A stretch of DNA of 64,000 bases from Phytophthora colocasiae (Eukaryota; Oomycota; Peronosporomycetes; Peronosporales; Peronosporaceae). The notes under the pieces are model-generated. The model did no database searches. It was not told the DNA's origin and was given only the letters and a program-made list of their open reading frames with translations. The position numbers and the translations under genes are program-made. The stretch lies in assembly GCA_018806915.1 (NCBI GenBank), contig JAGKQI010000093.1, forward strand, positions 372,001 to 436,000. Direction: 5' to 3'. Positions 1 through 9,815 of the stretch are shown piece after piece; position 1 is the first letter of the stretch; the number at the start of each line of letters is the position of its first letter.

Positions 1-393
1 GGAGCAACCGGCATCTTCGGCGCGATATTGACACCATTTGTTCCTGAAAGTCGACGCAAAGCTTTCGAAGATGATCTGGTTGCATTCCAGCGTGCTGTAA
101 TCGAGGAGGTGGATGCTTTTGATGCTGCTGAAGAGCGCACCATGACGAAGGTGATCGTTCGAAAGCCACGCGAGTTCGACCCAAGTGGTGTGGGTCTGCT
201 GACCGTGTATGGCCCCGGTTCCGTACCTCTGGAAGAGCAGGAACGCATTGACCACAAGGCTGTTGTATTGCTGCAGCTTTGGTGGCGACGTCGACGACGT
301 GCCAGGCTGCTTCTTGCTGAAGCTCGCCGGCTCCGACCTGAGTCTGAAGATGCAGACCGCGTGTTTGGAGCGAACCAGTGTGCAGTACAGTGA
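1..393 (+). CDS. 3' end of an unidentified protein gene (5' end outside window)
   Basis: The frame is open from the first base of the window and ends with TGA at 391-393, so this is the last exon or 3' part of a gene that starts upstream. The visible 130 residues are mostly charged and helical. Near the C-terminus is a stretch of aromatic residues and a run of arginines (DHKAVVLLQLWWRRRRRARL), which looks like a degenerate IQ-type calmodulin-binding helix, but I cannot prove that. No catalytic motif is visible. Codon use looks like that of the neighbouring genes. I do not recognise the family. Confidence 0.45.
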   Translation, partial: GATGIFGAILTPFVPESRRKAFEDDLVAFQRAVIEEVDAFDAAEERTMTKVIVRKPREFDPSGVGLLTVYGPGSVPLEEQERIDHKAVVLLQLWWRRRRRARLLLAEARRLRPESEDADRVFGANQCAVQ

Positions 394-716
394 GATTTCT
401 GAGGCATTGAACGTTCTTGCTAGGTAGCTGCTTGTACAGTAGTGAACAGTATTGCAGCGTCTTAGCGAGCTCTTCGTTTTTGCTTATTTATTATCGGTGG
501 CAACGCCGGAAAAGTTTTCCTTTTCTTGTTGAACATGTATCTCCATCTTCTTAGGTTGAAGTAGATTAGCCATGGTTCAACCACTCATCGATGCAAAGCC
601 TCACGAGCGATCCTCGATGGTCTCAGAGCTGCAACACTACATCGTTTAACGGATCTTCATCTGCAAGCAAGTAACGGCGACATCTGTGGCATTTTCCAAC
701 TCTCCCGCTGTCGACG
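394..716. other. Intergenic region, no gene seen
   Basis: There is no convincing ORF in this 323-bp gap. It should hold the terminator of the partial upstream gene and the promoter of the first Mpv17-family gene. I see no clear conserved promoter element. Confidence 0.4.
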
Positions 717-1325
717 ATGCGCGGGTTTCGAGTCAAGTACGATCGATGGCTGCAAGACTCGCCACTACTGACGAAAGGTGTGACGTCGGCCATTCTCTTC
801 GGTCTTGGAGACCGAATCGCCCAGCGGACAGAGAATTCCGAGACCGGAAAAGACGACGCCGGATGGCAACGGACGGCACGCATGATGCTGTGGGGCGGCT
901 TGGCGTTCGCCCCCATTGGCCACGCGTGGTATAACTTCCTCGAGAAAGCCGTACGGGGCAAAAGCACCGCTGTTATCGTCAAGAAGATTGCAGCAGATCA
1001 GCTCATCTTCTCTCCACCGCTGTCTCTTGTGTTCTTCACTTACGCTGGTGTATCGGAGGGCAAACCAGTACGTGAAACAGTGGCGTCTGCAGTGACCAAA
1101 CTGCCGCCTACATTGGCAGTGAATTGGACTGTGTGGCCTCTAGTGCACGTGTGCACATTCGGCTTCGTGCCGTTGCAATACCGGATCCTCTTTATCAACG
1201 TGGTGAACATCGGCTGGTCCGCGTTCCTCTCGCGAATGGCGAGTGAAGGTGAAGAAGGTTCAAATGGACACAAGCTAGAGGAGTTCCTGGTTCACATGGA
1301 GGAGGAGGAAACAGCGGCCGCATGA
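717..1325 (+). CDS. Mpv17/PMP22 family membrane protein, copy 1
   Basis: A 202-residue single-exon protein of the Mpv17/PMP22/Sym1 family, small proteins with about four membrane spans found in the inner mitochondrial membrane or peroxisome. The family landmarks occur in order: an N-terminal YDRWLQDSPLLTKGVTSAILFGLGD segment, a central WGGLAFAPIGHAWY block, the KKIAADQ segment, then NWTVWPLVHVCTFGFVPLQYRILF and the W-x-x-FLS segment near the end. Length fits the family (about 180-220). The ATG at 717 immediately precedes the conserved N-terminus. The C-terminus carries an acidic tail. This is the first of seven related copies in a 9-kb cluster. Individual function (solute leak or stress role) is not readable from the sequence. 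Confidence 0.9.
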   Translation: MRGFRVKYDRWLQDSPLLTKGVTSAILFGLGDRIAQRTENSETGKDDAGWQRTARMMLWGGLAFAPIGHAWYNFLEKAVRGKSTAVIVKKIAADQLIFSPPLSLVFFTYAGVSEGKPVRETVASAVTKLPPTLAVNWTVWPLVHVCTFGFVPLQYRILFINVVNIGWSAFLSRMASEGEEGSNGHKLEEFLVHMEEEETAAA

Positions 1326-1454
1326 ATGAGCCCCGTAGTTTATAAAGTAGTTTTGTTAAACCAGCTTCATCGAGGTAGGACGGCGCGTACTTGACGTTCA
1401 GTCTGTGTGCTTCAAATCAAGTGCATTTACTCTCCTCTCCACACATTCGCCAAT

Positions 1455-2060
1455 ATGCGGCGCATCGGACAGTTCTACCACTACTGGCTGCTCGAAGCTC
1501 CATTGCTGACCAAGGCATTGACCGCTGCCACTCTCTCGGGTATAGGCGACCGAATTGCTCAACGTATCGAGGCCAAAACCACACCAGTTACAGTTGAGCA
1601 AGACACCAACGATGGACTTGTGAGCTCCAGTACTGCTCGGACGTTGCGTATGATGGTCTGGGGAGGGGTTTTCACAGCCCCCATCATGCACACTTGGTTT
1701 CACCTCATCGAACGCGCGATTCCGGGTACCGGCAAGCTAGTGGTTGCCAAGAAGGTGGCAGCGGACATGATCATTATGGCTCCCGCTATGGCCTTGGGCT
1801 TCTTCACAGTGACCAAAAGCATGGAGGGGGAGCGTCTTAGTGACGCTTTCGACATTGCCAAGGCCAAGCTGGAGCCGACGCTGACTATGAACTACAAAGT
1901 GTGGCCGATGGCTAATGTCCTCGTGTTCACGGTGATTCCGTTCCAGTACCGTACACCATTCGTCAACTGTGTGAGCTTGGGATGGTCGACGTTCTTGTCT
2001 GGCATGGCCAGCAAGGTAAACAAGGCTCAAGAAGTAGAAGCTTCCGTAGATTTTAGTTAA
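1455..2060 (+). CDS. Mpv17/PMP22 family membrane protein, copy 2
   Basis: A 201-residue Mpv17-family protein. The frame is open upstream to 1407, but the ATG at 1455 gives the conserved start MRRIGQFYHYWLLEAPLLTK found in the sister copies, so I prefer it. The central WGGVFTAPIMHTWFHLIERAIPGTGK block and the C-terminal YKVWPMANVLVFTVIPFQYRTPF block are intact. A Thr-rich insert lies between the first helix and the central block. It is closest to the inverted copy at 2082-2729 and to the split copy at 3071-6951, indicating local duplication. Confidence 0.9.
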   Translation: MRRIGQFYHYWLLEAPLLTKALTAATLSGIGDRIAQRIEAKTTPVTVEQDTNDGLVSSSTARTLRMMVWGGVFTAPIMHTWFHLIERAIPGTGKLVVAKKVAADMIIMAPAMALGFFTVTKSMEGERLSDAFDIAKAKLEPTLTMNYKVWPMANVLVFTVIPFQYRTPFVNCVSLGWSTFLSGMASKVNKAQEVEASVDFS

Positions 2061-2081
2061 CTTTGAATAGATTGACTCTGC

Positions 2082-2729
2082 TTAAAGTGTGATCGCGCTT
2101 GAAGGCTTCGGGGCATTGGCCTCCCACGGCGTCGTCAGCGTTGGAGGTTCGTGGCTGGCCATTTCAGACAAGAACGTCGACCACACGAAGCTCACACAGT
2201 GCGTAAGCGGAGTGCGGTAGTGCAGCGGAACTAGTCCGAAGATAACGGCGTTAGCTGCCGGCCAGAGCATGTAATCCGCGATCAACGTTGGGGGCAACTT
2301 GGTCTTCGCCACTTGAAAAGATTCGTGCAACGGCTCTCCTTCCATGCACTTTGTGACGGTGAAGAAAGTCAACGACGTCCCCGGAGCGATGATCATCATG
2401 TCTGCTGCCACTTTCTTGGCAACCACTAGCTTGCCGGTACCCGGGATCACGCGCTCGATGACGTGGAACCACGTGTGCATGATCGGAGCCGCGAACAATC
2501 CGCCCCAAAGCATCATACGCAACGTTCGAGCGGTGCTGTCGCTCACCAACTTTTGACTGTGTGAAGTGTGTTGGCTCGATAACTCTCCAAAGACGCTTGT
2601 CTTCGTCTTGGACTCGAGTCTCTGTGCGATCCGATCACCCGTGCCGAACAACGTGGCCGCCGTGACGACTTTTGTCAACAGCGGGGCTTCATGCAACCAG
2701 TAGTGGTAAAGCTCCCCAATGCGACGCAT
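2082..2729 (-). CDS. Mpv17/PMP22 family membrane protein, copy 3 (inverted)
   Basis: A 215-residue Mpv17-family protein on the minus strand, convergent with copy 2 (21-bp gap). The start MRRIGELYHYWLHEAPLLTK matches copies 2 and 4. The landmarks WGGLFAAPIMHTWFHVIERVIPGTGK, KKVAADMMI and YMLWPAANAVIFGLVPLHYRTPL are intact. Compared with copy 2, the loop after the first helix is longer and Ser/Thr-rich. The divergent promoter towards copy 4 lies in 2730-3070. Confidence 0.9.
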   Translation of the reverse strand: MRRIGELYHYWLHEAPLLTKVVTAATLFGTGDRIAQRLESKTKTSVFGELSSQHTSHSQKLVSDSTARTLRMMLWGGLFAAPIMHTWFHVIERVIPGTGKLVVAKKVAADMMIIAPGTSLTFFTVTKCMEGEPLHESFQVAKTKLPPTLIADYMLWPAANAVIFGLVPLHYRTPLTHCVSFVWSTFLSEMASHEPPTLTTPWEANAPKPSSAITL

Positions 2730-3070
2730 CTCGCCTGCAACGCTAAAACGCGAGTGAACCTAAGGAAGGTGATGGCTGGCCTGTACGCCGACCGGATGCA
2801 CCAACCAAAACAAGTCTCGAGGTAGCGTGGAGGACGAGGAATTGAAACGTCTCGCCCAAATAAATAGATCAACGGGCAAGCAATCTTCGGACTGGAGACT
2901 ATCGACTGCCTCCCCCCCCAACTTAAAGTGGACCGATACTTGTTGCGCACCAGTAGTTTGCTGTTCATCCACATGGAGGCACAAGTCTCGCACGCGAAGA
3001 TCGTGTCTTTGCAGACGTCCCGGTGGGATCTCAACGGGAAGGTCATTCTCTCTTTGATGTTGGTGTGGCA
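2730..3070. other. Intergenic region between divergent Mpv17 genes
   Basis: This 341-bp stretch separates the start of the minus-strand copy 3 from the start of the plus-strand split copy 4. Open frames here do not resemble any family and overlap one another, so I treat it as a bidirectional promoter region. Confidence 0.4.
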
Positions 3071-3197
3071 ATGGTGCGTCGCCTAGGACAGTTCTATCAC
3101 CATTGGCTCCATGAAGCTCCGTTGCTGACCAAGGCCCTGACAGCCGCAACATTGTTCGGATTCGGCGATCGGATCGCCCAACGTATTGAAGGCGAAA

Positions 3198-3207
3198 ACG
3201 CCGACAC
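3198..3207. repeat. Target-site duplication, left copy (MULE-A)
   Basis: ACGCCGACAC here is repeated exactly at 6455-6464 on the other side of the element. The length (9-10 bp) is that expected for Mutator-like elements. It lies inside the Mpv17 copy 4 coding sequence. Confidence 0.9.
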
Positions 3208-3223
3208 GGGTAAGGATCGATTC

Positions 3224-3338
3224 CGAGTACTTTTCGTCATATTTCAGAGTACAGGTCAAATTGCATGTTTTTCGAGTACATTTTCGACTGTCGGGCACAT
3301 CTCCGAGTACAGCGCAATTTGGGAAGGGTGACGAGTAC
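3224..3338. repeat. Subterminal GAGTAC repeat cluster, left end of MULE-A
   Basis: Five GAGTAC motifs occur within about 115 bp, mirrored by GTACTC motifs (some degenerate) between about 6313 and 6437 at the other end. Inverted orientation at the two ends suits transposase recognition sites. Confidence 0.65.
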
Positions 3339-3530
3339 ACAGTTCATGAGACGGCACAAATGGATCGGTTATTTCCTGTCTCATCCCATAGTTTCCAGTC
3401 TTATATTATTTCCTTTCTAATCCAATACTTTCCTGTCTCATCTCAGGTTGTTTTCTGTCGTATCCCATAGGTTGTTTTCTTTGATCATGCCTTTAGTTAC
3501 CGTGCAACGCAAGTCAGTTTTGAAGAAGAA

Positions 3531-6108
3531 GTGAAAGCAACACCAACCGACAGCATAACCAAGACCATGGATCGGGACGACGGGAATGATCTTGTTCCTA
3601 TACGGCTTCCCCGTGAGGGTGGGGGTGCGCATGGCAAGAGACGCAAACGTCGCACTTACTCGGTAGTTTCAGTTCACAAGACCAAGATTGAAGCTCTACG
3701 TGAGCTCGAGGCCTTGGATGAGAGCGTGTACAAATTTCGTTACAACTATGGCAAACGTGGGCGAGGGTTTGTTTATAAGTGTGTATTTCACGTCGACTGC
3801 GACCATCTTGTGCGAATTGTTGAAATTGACGGCGAGTGGCAACTACAACAGTCTGGTGAACATGGATCGGAAGAGTCTGGAGAGCAAAAGACTGGGGTTT
3901 CAATCGCCCTTAAAGAAGACGCGATGAGTACACTTATTGGTGTTGGTCCCATTGCATGCAGGCGCCATCTCCGTAAGAAACACAAAGGTGACGACAATCT
4001 ATACTCAAAAGTGCCTTCACAAAACCAGTTAAAAAACTTGAAGGCCGCTATGCGCAAGAACATGGAAGGTATGAAATTCTACTTGCTTGTTGTTAGGAAC
4101 TGAACCACAGATTAATGGATTTTAGGTGGATGGGAGATCAAAAATCCTGCTGCAATTCACGAATGGGCGTCCGATAAAATAATCGAGACCGTGACACAGT
4201 TCTATGGCTCGGATGCCAACAAAGAAGCCGGTGTGCTTCTATTTGATTGTCAGACTGCAGCCAAGATGGACGATATCTTTGTCATTAGTGTTTCGTCATA
4301 CATGACAACTGTTGGTGGTCGGGAGGTTGAAGCAATTGTCATTGTCTTTTCGAGCAGGCGTGCATTTTGTAATGTTTTCTACGCCCATCGAGATCAAGGA
4401 GACGATGGTGTGCTAGGGGCTACGGATGGGACATACAAAATTCATTTCGGGGGCTGGACGCTCGTTTGCTTCGGAACATACTGCACAAGATACGTCGATC
4501 ACAAATATTCAAAACATTTTGTACCATTCACGTTCATGTTTGTTCGAACTGAACATGAAGCAACATATTCTACGTTGTTCCAGTCAACGAAAGATTTCGC
4601 AAAAATCATCTTTGATATCGATCTGCAAATCAAGTTTGGCAGCTTGGACCATTCGTGGCCAATTGCAAATGCGTTCCAATCAACGTGGGCTGGTGTATCA
4701 CTGTTGACGTGTTGGCCTCATTTCCGGCGAAAGAGTTGTGAACAGAAAGGGCGTCTTAAACAGCGTGCGTACTACGACACTCACATCGCGATACACATCG
4801 GGTGGATCCAACTAGCTCGTTCGGCGCAACAATTCGCAGCATTTGCTAAGATGTGTATCGGTGAGTGGCGAAAGGATGGTGAAGACGACTATGCCGATTG
4901 GTTACAAGAAAACTACCTCAGTCCACCATGGGATTCATGGTTTGCTTCTGCTGGTGCTGGAACTCTCGGAATTACGCCTTCACAAAACGCGTTGGAGTCA
5001 TTCAACGCAAGCATTAAAAATGTTGCATCCCCGGCCTACGAGCTAACACGGCAACCGTACTTAACGAAAGTCTTCCTGGTGTGCTTGCATTTTATGGTCA
5101 AGAAGCTACGTCTCACTACATGGGTCATTTCGGGGAAGGTGAGTATGCCAATGGATTTTGTGTTCGCCGATATTCTCACTATGTTGCTGTGCAGGTCCGA
5201 TTCCTGCAGAGATGTTTGTTAGAGCGAAGAATATCAAGGACGACCCACGAAATTATATCCGTCTTGGTACGGATGCTGAGTCAGATGAGACTCTAGCAGT
5301 CGTGTGCAACTCAAGTGACTATGCATACTCTGTCAAGAACCGACAAGGAACAACCGTAACGGATCAGCGTATGAACAGGTTCGAATGACTCCATAGCTCC
5401 TGTGCATTTGTATGATTGAGTCTAATGTCGCAATTGACAGATACATCAAGTCGCTCGGTGGTCAACTCGCCAAAAACGCAACAGCTAAATCAATGTTGTT
5501 GCACTATCTCTCTTTGCATCGAGTGTTGGTCAGAGACAAAACCCAAGAACGATTCAAAATGCAAACGATATGGACGAGTGACCAGGTAAGATGAGCATTT
5601 ACACATACATTTGACGATACTACAATGTAAACGTTGGTTGCAATTGTCACAGATATCCAAAGTCCGTAGAGGATACTTCTGCGGGTGCAAAGGGAACCGG
5701 CAGACTGGATGGATATGTAGCCATATCCTAGCAACAATGGGTATCATTGGTACACTGAATCTAGATATGGCACTCGCTTCACTACCAATACGACTCGCAC
5801 CAGGAGGCCAGGTCAAGGAGCGAGGTGCTCTCACGCGAGACTCAAATGATGCTGCTTACTTCTCTGTAGATAACTTGGTTCCACTGTTCACAAAGCTCCC
5901 AGCCAGAAACCTACACTGGAATCTTTTGAAGCCTGGTGACAACGGTGCAATTGTTGGTACCATCGTAAAATGGATATCTGGTCGTGAATATAAATGGGAG
6001 GTACACTTCAGCGATGGATCATCCAAGCAATTCAAATGCCAAGCCCTCGCCGAGGCGATAAAGTTCAGCTACGACGCCGGACTCCCCATCATGGGCAAGT
6101 TGCAGTAG
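3531..6108 (+). CDS. MULE transposase with SWIM zinc finger (MULE-A)
   Basis: Best reading is five exons: 3531-4068, 4126-5138, about 5212-5378, 5441-5585 and 5653-6108, giving 772 codons. Exon 1 is a basic, Cys/His-containing N-terminal DNA-binding region. Exon 2 holds the MULE RNase-H core: first Asp in ATDGTYKIHF, second in the SLDHSWPIANAF block, the C-x-x-H of LLTCWPHFRRK, and the Glu of PSQNALESFNASIK. The last exon has a SWIM-type finger (FCGC...WICSHI) and a short C-terminal domain (GTIVKWISGREYKWEVHFSD) that I do not recognise. The exon 3 acceptor is my least certain boundary. All motifs are present, so the protein may be functional. Confidence 0.8.
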
Positions 6109-6454
6109 CCATGAGTATCCAAGACAACGACTTTCCATCATGCATCGTTTCATCTTGTTTCCGTGAGGCTTTTATTCCCGACTACTTGTGCCATGCCATA
6201 TCAAAGTACATAGTGAAGAATACGACAACGCCTCCGCCGTATTCCACACAGTGATGAAGAACTAAGGACTCATTTTAAGAGCTTAGAGTAAACGTCATTT
6301 CAAAAGCATCTTTGTACTCTCAAACCTTCCTTGTGACAACACATGGCAGTATGTACTCGATCATTATCCTAGTGAAGAAAATTTACTCGATTATATGCCG
6401 ATATGGGCTGTACTCGACGTCCTTCCCTTTTGTACTCGCTTTTCATGCCGTTTC

Positions 6455-6464
6455 ACGCCGACAC
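6455..6464. repeat. Target-site duplication, right copy (MULE-A)
   Basis: Exact repeat of 3198-3207. The downstream Mpv17 reading frame resumes directly after it. Confidence 0.9.
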
Positions 6465-6978
6465 CCAGAGCCAAAAGGAGGATCACAGCAGCCTCGTGAG
6501 TGCGAGTACAGCCCGAACGATGAGGATGATGATGTGGGGCGGTTTGTTCGCCGCCCCCATCATGCACACGTGGTTTCACGTCGTAGACCGTGCGATCCCG
6601 GGAACTGGGAGACTCGTTATCGCCAAGAAAGTGGTGGCCGACATGATGATCATTGCACCGGGGACATCGCTGGCCTTCTTTACCGTCACCAAGAGCATGG
6701 AGGGCGAACCGGTGAGTGACGCCTTTGAGGTGGCAAAGCTCAAGCTGCCATCTACGTTGCTCGCAGACTATATGCTCTGGCCAGTAGCAAACATCATCAT
6801 CTTCGGCTTCATACCGTTCCATTATCGCACACCTCTCACTCACTGTGTGAGTCTCGTGTGGTCGACTTTCCTGTCTGGAATGGCGAGCTACGAAGCCGAT
6901 ATGCTACCGTTGTATCTACCCAAATCGGACGAAGAGGATAGCGCTGATTAAACACAAGAACGGCTGAATTCTCAATGT

Positions 6979-7607
6979 TTAAGCAATTCTCTTGGATGAA
7001 TGTGTATGTGAGGGATCTTCTGCTGTCTGTTTAAAAGACGGTAAGAATGGCAACGCCGGGAGGGGATGGCTAGCCATGTAGGAGAGGAACGAAGCCCAGC
7101 CAAGATGCACACAGTTCGCGAACAAAAGCCGGTACTGAAGTGGCATGACGCCGTACGTGATCGAGTTGGCCACTGGCCACAACATGTAGTTGGCCATGAG
7201 CGTCATTGGCTGCTTGTCGATCGAGTCGTCAAAGGCGTCTTGTAGAGTCCTCCCGGCCATGAGTCCCGTGCTTGTGAAGAACCAAATAGGCATCTGTGGT
7301 GCTACGAAAACCATATCTGCCACTACCTTCTTGGCCGCAACAAGCTTACCCGTTCCAAGGAAGACCTTCTCCATCAAGTTGTACCACGTGTGGTCACGGT
7401 TTTCGCTGCGCTTTCACTGATCAAGTGACCTTCTTGGACTGTATTATCCTTTGCCATTTCCTCCAGTTCTTCGTCGGTCTTGCCGATCTTCTCTACACGT
7501 TGAGCGAGACGATCTCCAAGTCCAAAGAGCACGGACGACGTCACCATCTTGGTCAGCAGCGGCTGTCGCTGCAGCCACTCATCGTATACAAGTCGAAAGC
7601 TGCGCAT
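6979..7607 (-). pseudogene. Mpv17/PMP22 family pseudogene, copy 5
   Basis: The N-terminal part (7607 down to about 7390) reads MRSFRLVYDEWLQRQPLLTK and then FGLGDRLAQRVEK. The C-terminal part, in another frame (about 7395 down to 6979), reads HTWYNLMEKVFLGTGK, ADMVFVAP and YMLWPVANSITYGVMPLQYR. The conserved R-M-M-x-W-G-G-x-x-x-A-P-I block between SAAKT and HTWY is missing and the frame shifts there, so roughly 45 nt have been lost. The remainder is well preserved, suggesting recent decay. It is the inverted sister of copy 6, sharing VQEG and DEEL residues in the variable loop. Confidence 0.8.
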
Positions 7608-7960
7608 GTTTGGTTGTTTTCAATTCCTGGCGTTAAGACCTGTACGACGGCGAACAGGTTGACAAATGACGTAGTGGCCAAGCGTGTTGATAGGTGAGCA
7701 TGCAAGATCCCTTGGACCGTGAATGGTGTCTCATTCTGAACATTGGACGTGAGGCGGGGTCTCCACGATGCGAGCTCGTGTTAAACCGTGAACGATTCTG
7801 GTCGTTCAAGAGCTGCAAGCACTCGATCTCTGAAATTCGACGCTGAAGTGCTTCTCAATTACCGAAAGCTTGGTTCTGCCCCAGTCAATATATCCTCACT
7901 GCACATCGAGCAGCTCATTTCCGAAATCGATCTGGAGCTCGTTACCAAGCGGCAAGAAGG
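7608..7960. other. Intergenic region between inverted Mpv17 pseudogenes
   Basis: No supported gene. Short ORFs here have no recognisable features. This is the divergent promoter space between pseudogene copies 5 and 6. Confidence 0.4.
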
Positions 7961-8376
7961 ATGCATAGTTTCCGCTTCATGTACGACGAGTGTTTGCGTC
8001 GTGGGCCTTTGCTAACAAAAATGGTGACGTCGTCCATACTCTTCAGCGGAGATCGACTATCGCAACGTGTAGAGAAGAGCGGCAAAATGGATGAAGAGCT
8101 GAGGACGATAGCAGAGGACGACATCGTCCAGGAAGGCCGACTGCTGCCAATCTGGTTCTTCACGACAATAGGAGTCCTGTCAGGTAATTCGTTCCAAGAA
8201 GCTTTCGACAAATGCAGCCGAGAAGCAGCCGATGATGCTCGCGGCTAACTACATGTTGTGGCCAGCAGCCAACTCCATCACGTACGGTGTGATGCCGCTT
8301 CATTGTTCGCCAACTTCGTGAACGTCGGATGAGCTTCCATTCTCTCGAAGTACATGGTCACTCATCACAGCCATTC
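7961..8376 (+). pseudogene. Mpv17/PMP22 family pseudogene, copy 6
   Basis: It begins MHSFRFMYDECLRRGPLLTK and continues with SGDRLSQRVEKSGKMDEEL, but then jumps from VQEGRL directly to PIWFFTTIGVLSG, so the middle of the protein (about 60 residues, including the W-G-G block and the helix after it) is deleted. A stop follows at about 8246-8248, while ANYMLWPAANSITYGVMPLH continues in another frame at about 8245-8305. A degraded C-terminus follows. It is the sister of copy 5. Confidence 0.75.
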
Positions 8377-8637
8377 CTATGGGTGAAGCAGAGCTCTATT
8401 CCTGACGATCAGAACAAACAACAGATTCGTTTTCAAGTGAAAACCTCTCGAAAACAAACAACTATCTCATGAATGACACAAACTACCAAAGCTAAGCTGA
8501 AGATGCCATTGTAGAGCTCTCGCAGTTCCACACATCATGAGCACTTTGCGCAATCATAGTCTTTGTAACTCACGGTTCTAGCGGAAGCCCTCGTGTGGTT
8601 GGATAGCAGACAGCGTCAGTGGGGAATTGCGCTGGTG

Positions 8638-9279
8638 ATGCGACGTCTGGGCCTATTGTACGATGGCTGGCTGCGTCGGTCACCGGTGGTAACTAAGTGC
8701 GTCACCTCGGCAGTTCTCTTTGGACTGGGGGATCGAATCGCGCAGAGGTTGGAGAAGTCCCGCAGGCCGCAGGACGAGGAGATGGAAGATGACGGAGCGC
8801 TCGTAAGTAAAAGCACAGCTCGAACTATGCGGATGATGATCTGGGGGAGTGTGATCTTCGCGCCTATTGCTCACACGTGGGTGCACTTCATTGAGCGCAC
8901 GGTCGGCAGCCACGGCAAGGTCGTAGTCTTCAAGAAGGTGCTGCTGGATGCATTCGTGTTTGCCCCGAGCATCAATACGCTCTTCTTCACGTCGACGCAG
9001 ATGATGCAGGGCAAGTCGGTTAGCCAAGGTGTGGATTTCGCGGTGGACCGAATTCCACAGACACTCAAGGCTAATTACATGATCTGGCCGCTCGCAAATG
9101 TTGTCAACTACAGCTACGTGCCGCTGCAGTATCGTATCCTGTTCATTAACTGCGTCAACCTCGTCTGGACGACGGTACTTTTGACCATTTCAAGCAGATC
9201 GATGGTACGGTTACCTGTGAAGCAGCAGGAGGAGAAGAAGATAGGCTTACCTACAGGTGAAGAAACACTGGAGGGCTGA
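8638..9279 (+). CDS. Mpv17/PMP22 family membrane protein, copy 7
   Basis: A 213-residue member of the same family. The frame is open to 8593, but the ATG at 8638 gives MRRLGLLYDGWLRRSPVVTK, which aligns with the other copies. The central IWGSVIFAPIAHTWVHFIER block, KKVLLDAFVFAPSIN and the C-terminal YMIWPLANVVNYSYVPLQYRILF are intact. The C-terminus ends in a basic/acidic tail. It is more divergent than copies 2-4, so probably an older duplicate. Confidence 0.88.
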   Translation: MRRLGLLYDGWLRRSPVVTKCVTSAVLFGLGDRIAQRLEKSRRPQDEEMEDDGALVSKSTARTMRMMIWGSVIFAPIAHTWVHFIERTVGSHGKVVVFKKVLLDAFVFAPSINTLFFTSTQMMQGKSVSQGVDFAVDRIPQTLKANYMIWPLANVVNYSYVPLQYRILFINCVNLVWTTVLLTISSRSMVRLPVKQQEEKKIGLPTGEETLEG

Positions 9280-9693
9280 CTTATGGTTCACGGATGTAGA
9301 AAAACAAGCGCACTCGAATGACGGAGGTAGTAGTGGATGAGGTTTCTCCTTGACTCGAAGAGTTGTCCAGAACAATATCTAAAGAGTTCATACCATCTAA
9401 ACAGCGCAAAGAAAGAAGTCGTGCTGTCATGGTCGATGGCTGGGAACGTTTCTTGAAGGAACTCCTTCAATGGGGACCAGATGGAGATGCAATGGAACCG
9501 ATTTGATTGTCACAAGACCGACGCGTAATGATCCATAGAGGCGGCGCGCATACAAAGTGCAAGCACTGATCAGTGTGTGCGACGTACGTGGCGCTCTTCA
9601 CTCCGATAGTCGCAGAGGACTCTTGCAGCTTTGCTCGAGGTGCACCGAGATCTCATTTTCCAACTTGCTTTCTTCGCACCACAAGCCCCGAAC
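9280..9693. other. Intergenic region, no gene seen
   Basis: This is the gap between Mpv17 copy 7 and the start of the flavin-reductase-like gene. The only ORFs are short and overlapping, without family features. Confidence 0.4.
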
Positions 9694-9806
9694 ATGTTCT
9701 ACGAACCTGGCAAGACCGACCACAACCTACCGCACGACCCATTCAAGGCGTGCGTGATTCCTCGCCCCATCGGCTGGATCTCCACCGTCTCAGCCACGGG
9801 GGAGGC

Positions 9807-9815
9807 CAACCTCGC
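9807..9815. repeat. Target-site duplication, left copy (MULE-B)
   Basis: CAACCTCGC here recurs exactly at 11673-11681. The 9-bp length is diagnostic of Mutator-like elements. Confidence 0.9.

Larger units (their letters stand above)
3208..6454 (+). mobile_element. MULE-A, Mutator-like DNA transposon inserted in an Mpv17 gene
   Basis: A 3,247-bp element between exact 10-bp target duplications, carrying one multi-exon MULE transposase gene on the plus strand. The termini are only weakly inverted, but both ends carry CGAGTAC at the same distance from the duplication and then a cluster of further GAGTAC copies (left about 3224-3335, right as GTACTC about 6313-6437). These are probably subterminal transposase-binding repeats. 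The left end begins GGGTAAGG and the right end finishes GCCGTTTC. Confidence 0.88.
3071..6951 (+). pseudogene. Mpv17/PMP22 family gene, copy 4, split by a MULE
   Basis: The 5' part is 3071-3207 (start MVRRLGQFYHHWLHEAPLLT, then GFGDRIAQRIEGENAD). The 3' part is 6465-6951 (TARTMRMMMWGGLFAAPIMH through VSLVWSTFLSGMASY and an acidic tail). Between them sits a MULE transposon at 3208-6454, flanked by the 10-bp repeat ACGCCGACAC at 3198-3207 and 6455-6464. Subtracting the element and one repeat leaves 137 + 487 = 624 nt, an open 207-residue frame matching copies 2 and 3 across the joint. The gene was therefore intact until a recent insertion. As it stands it would make only the first helix, followed by transposon-encoded residues. 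Confidence 0.9.

Noticed and set aside
3208..6464. Idea that the MULE could be spliced out as an intron (left end begins GGGTAAGG)
   Set aside because: The donor-like GTAAGG would leave phase 1, and no AG near the right junction restores the Mpv17 frame.
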